Source: Stenomitos rutilans HA7619-LM2 (lineage in GTDB: Bacteria; Cyanobacteriota; Cyanobacteriia; Leptolyngbyales; Leptolyngbyaceae). From it: a stretch of DNA of 64,000 bases. Made by a program: the position numbers and the translations under genes. A model generated the notes under the pieces. That model ran no database searches, had not been told where the DNA came from, and was given only the letters and a program-made list of their open reading frames with translations. Positions within the stretch are counted from its first letter, which is position 1; every line of letters begins with the position of its first letter. Positions 62,785 to 64,000 of this stretch are shown one piece after another. The stretch spans positions 55,703 through 119,702 of the forward strand of contig JAHHIE010000016.1 of the NCBI GenBank assembly GCA_019358945.1. The letters are read 5' to 3'.

Positions 62785-63432
62785 CTATGCTTCCCGATAA
62801 GCAATCACCGCATAAAACGGATCGCCCCCACCCATCCCTAGAAGCTGCATGAAGCCAAGGACTTGTGACTGCCGCGCAATCACTTCTGGTGGAGTAAAGC
62901 CTGGAACTGAAGCAAAATACCCTTCTACCAGCTCAACCCGATCGCCCTCAGAGCCATCTCGCCATGCCTGAATCGCTTTCTGATAGAACATCCGGTTTGA
63001 GAAACTGATAATGGTTACACCACCAGGCTTCAGTACGCGATGAATTTCGCTGAAAATTGCTTCGGGGTACTGAATATACTGCACAGAAACCGTATTCAGC
63101 ACCGCGTCGAACGACTGATCTTCCAACGGCAGCTTTGGTTCCTGGTTCAAATTCTGCACAAAGTAGTGGTCTAACCGTGGGTTACGCGCCAACTCCTCGC
63201 CATTCAAGCCATGCCCTTCAACGTGAGCAAACGCGATCGCCTCTGGCAGGTGTGACACCCAACTGCTCATCAGATCCAGAATGCGCGTGTTTGGCTGTAA
63301 CCGTTCCTGGTAAAGATCCGTAAGCTGCTGAATGAAGCCTTCATCGACATGGGTGACGAAGCGCGGTTGATCATAAAAGGAGCTATCATTCGTTTCATCA
63401 AGTTTGGTGCGCTGGTCGGGGCGTAACAGCAT
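62785..63432 (-). CDS. Class I SAM-dependent methyltransferase
   Basis: A 215-residue soluble protein with a methyltransferase_11-like core: 'YQERLQPNTRILDLMSSWVS' (motif I in a diverged form, with Asp-Leu-Met-Ser in place of D.G.G), 'VEGHGLNGEELARNPRLDHY', 'DQSFDAVLNTVSVQYIQYPE', 'IFSEIHRVLKPGGVTIISFS'. The lack of the glycine-rich loop is notable. Substrate unknown. Confidence 0.85.
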   Translation of the reverse strand: MLLRPDQRTKLDETNDSSFYDQPRFVTHVDEGFIQQLTDLYQERLQPNTRILDLMSSWVSHLPEAIAFAHVEGHGLNGEELARNPRLDHYFVQNLNQEPKLPLEDQSFDAVLNTVSVQYIQYPEAIFSEIHRVLKPGGVTIISFSNRMFYQKAIQAWRDGSEGDRVELVEGYFASVPGFTPPEVIARQSQVLGFMQLLGMGGGDPFYAVIAYREA

Positions 63433-63593
63433 AGCGTTTTATAGCCTTCAGAAGCTTCGGTTGACACATGAAGGTATGTTAACAAAGCCCAGTCCCCAAT
63501 CTTCTCTCAAGGAAGTTGGAGATGCTAAAGACCGTACTTCTGGCTCAAGCCAGGTTCACTCAGACCAGCGCATCATTAGCGCGCTGTGCCGTT

Positions 63594-63821
63594 TTACTCG
63601 ATCGGCGTTTGTGCAGTGGTTTGATGCTGCTTACGCATGGTTTCTAGCTGCTGCTGCTGCTTAGCCGTTAGCGTCGCTTTGATCTGCTGATTTGACTTTT
63701 GTACGATCGCCGCGATTTTTTGCTTTTGATCAGCACTCAAATTCAACGTTTGCAGGGCCGCGCCCAACTTTGTGCCAGATTTTAGCGCCTGTACCAGCTT
63801 CTTGCGTTGAGTTTCGGTCAA
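63594..63821 (-). pseudogene. Possible 5'-truncated Spy/CpxP-like (LTxxQ) gene
   Basis: A 75-residue frame with a possible TTG start at 63821. It is Lys/Gln/Ala-rich and helical: 'LTETQRKKLVQALKSGTKLG', 'LNLSADQKQKIAAIVQKSNQ', 'ATLTAKQQQQLETMRKQHQT'. The repeated LTxxQ and SADQKxKI patterns suggest the Spy/CpxP group of periplasmic chaperone-like proteins. Such proteins start with a signal peptide, but here the frame stays open to a stop at 63879-63881 with no ATG and no signal. A likely transposase starts 140 bp away, so the N terminus may have been removed by an insertion or frameshift. A short intact gene cannot be excluded. Confidence 0.5.
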
Positions 63822-63907
63822 GACTTTAGCAATGTCCTGGTTTCTGGTTTTGCGGAGTGTTCGGATTTTCTGCCTGGCTCAATAGGTGTTGCGGGGAGGT
63901 AAAACGA

Positions 63908-63942
63908 GGAAGCATAGACTAAGATGCTTCCAATCGGAAGCA
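63908..63942. repeat. Competing inverted repeats near right edge
   Basis: GGAAGCAT (63908-63915), ATGCTTCC (63924-63931) and GGAAGCA (63936-63942): the middle segment can pair perfectly with either neighbour. Just upstream of a putative transposase start, so it may be part of an element end or an attenuator. Confidence 0.5.
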
Positions 63943-63956
63943 CTCCATTTACTACC

Positions 63957-64000
63957 ATGCTGAACCTGAACTTAACGCATCTGATGGACGATGCCAAATG
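63957..64000 (+). mobile_element. Start of a putative IS1595-like transposase (partial)
   Basis: From ATG 63957 the frame reads MLNLNLTHLMDDAK up to the window edge. This matches my memory of the N termini of IS1595/ISXO2-like transposases, which begin with a short segment containing 'LMDDAKC' before a zinc ribbon. Only fourteen codons are visible and the rest lies outside, so the call is tentative. Confidence 0.4.

Noticed and set aside
63404..63664. Plus-strand frame ending in a poly-Ala run
   Set aside because: The end is antisense of the Gln-rich Spy-like frame and the start overlaps the methyltransferase gene; likely chance.

Overview
The window is chromosomal DNA from a cyanobacterium, most likely filamentous and beta-carboxysomal. 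The evidence is a form IB rubisco operon with rbcX, a rubisco activase carrying an RbcS-like tail, cyanobacterial lineage genes (Ycf37, NblB-type HEAT protein, CYP38/TLP40-type cyclophilin, complex C cofactor assembly protein, efp-accB pair, DUF1574 protein), very frequent GCGATCGC/CGATCG (HIP1-like) sites and many 7-bp short tandem repeats (STRRs). I do not name a species. I saw no rRNA, tRNA or CRISPR array.

Region 1 (1-5.3 kb) is the CO2-fixation block: a partial SnoaL-like gene at the left edge, then rbcL-rbcX-rbcS, a small SGNH hydrolase and rca. The rbc leader and both rbc spacers carry clear inverted repeats.

Region 2 (5.3-18.4 kb) is mostly cell-envelope and housekeeping genes: a PEP-CTERM NHL-repeat protein, an SLH protein, a dacB-type carboxypeptidase, a complex C cofactor assembly protein, DUF456, a lipoprotein methyltransferase, ppc, a small conserved protein and a large DUF1574 protein.

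Region 3 (18.7-34.6 kb) is a signalling island: a 2.5-thousand-residue Ser/Thr kinase-ATPase-histidine kinase, a receiver-AraC regulator, a lipoprotein solute-binding protein without a transporter, a membrane HisKA_2-type kinase 12 bp behind it, and a receiver-histidine kinase. The likely logic is binding-protein sensing of an extracellular solute, passed to the membrane kinase and on to receivers.

Region 4 (34.7-52.1 kb) holds a CBS protein, NblB-type protein, GloB flanked by two small related proteins, mutS2, thiL, an Rpn-family gene, an ArsR regulator, efp-accB, CYP38-type cyclophilin, a LysR/quinone oxidoreductase divergent pair, GerMN and LmeA-like proteins and proS.

Region 5 (52.5-64 kb) holds a membrane 4Fe-4S protein, Ycf37, a solute-binding protein, rpmI-rplT, a ChaN-like protein, an unrecognised protein with a long structured leader, rsmI, a PfkB-family kinase, a CysQ-like phosphatase, a methyltransferase, and at the right edge a Spy-like remnant next to what looks like the start of an insertion-sequence transposase.

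A recurring theme is that heptamer STRRs lie in most intergenic gaps and also inside at least five genes, where they encode similar Pro/Thr/Ser-rich inserts in otherwise unrelated proteins.
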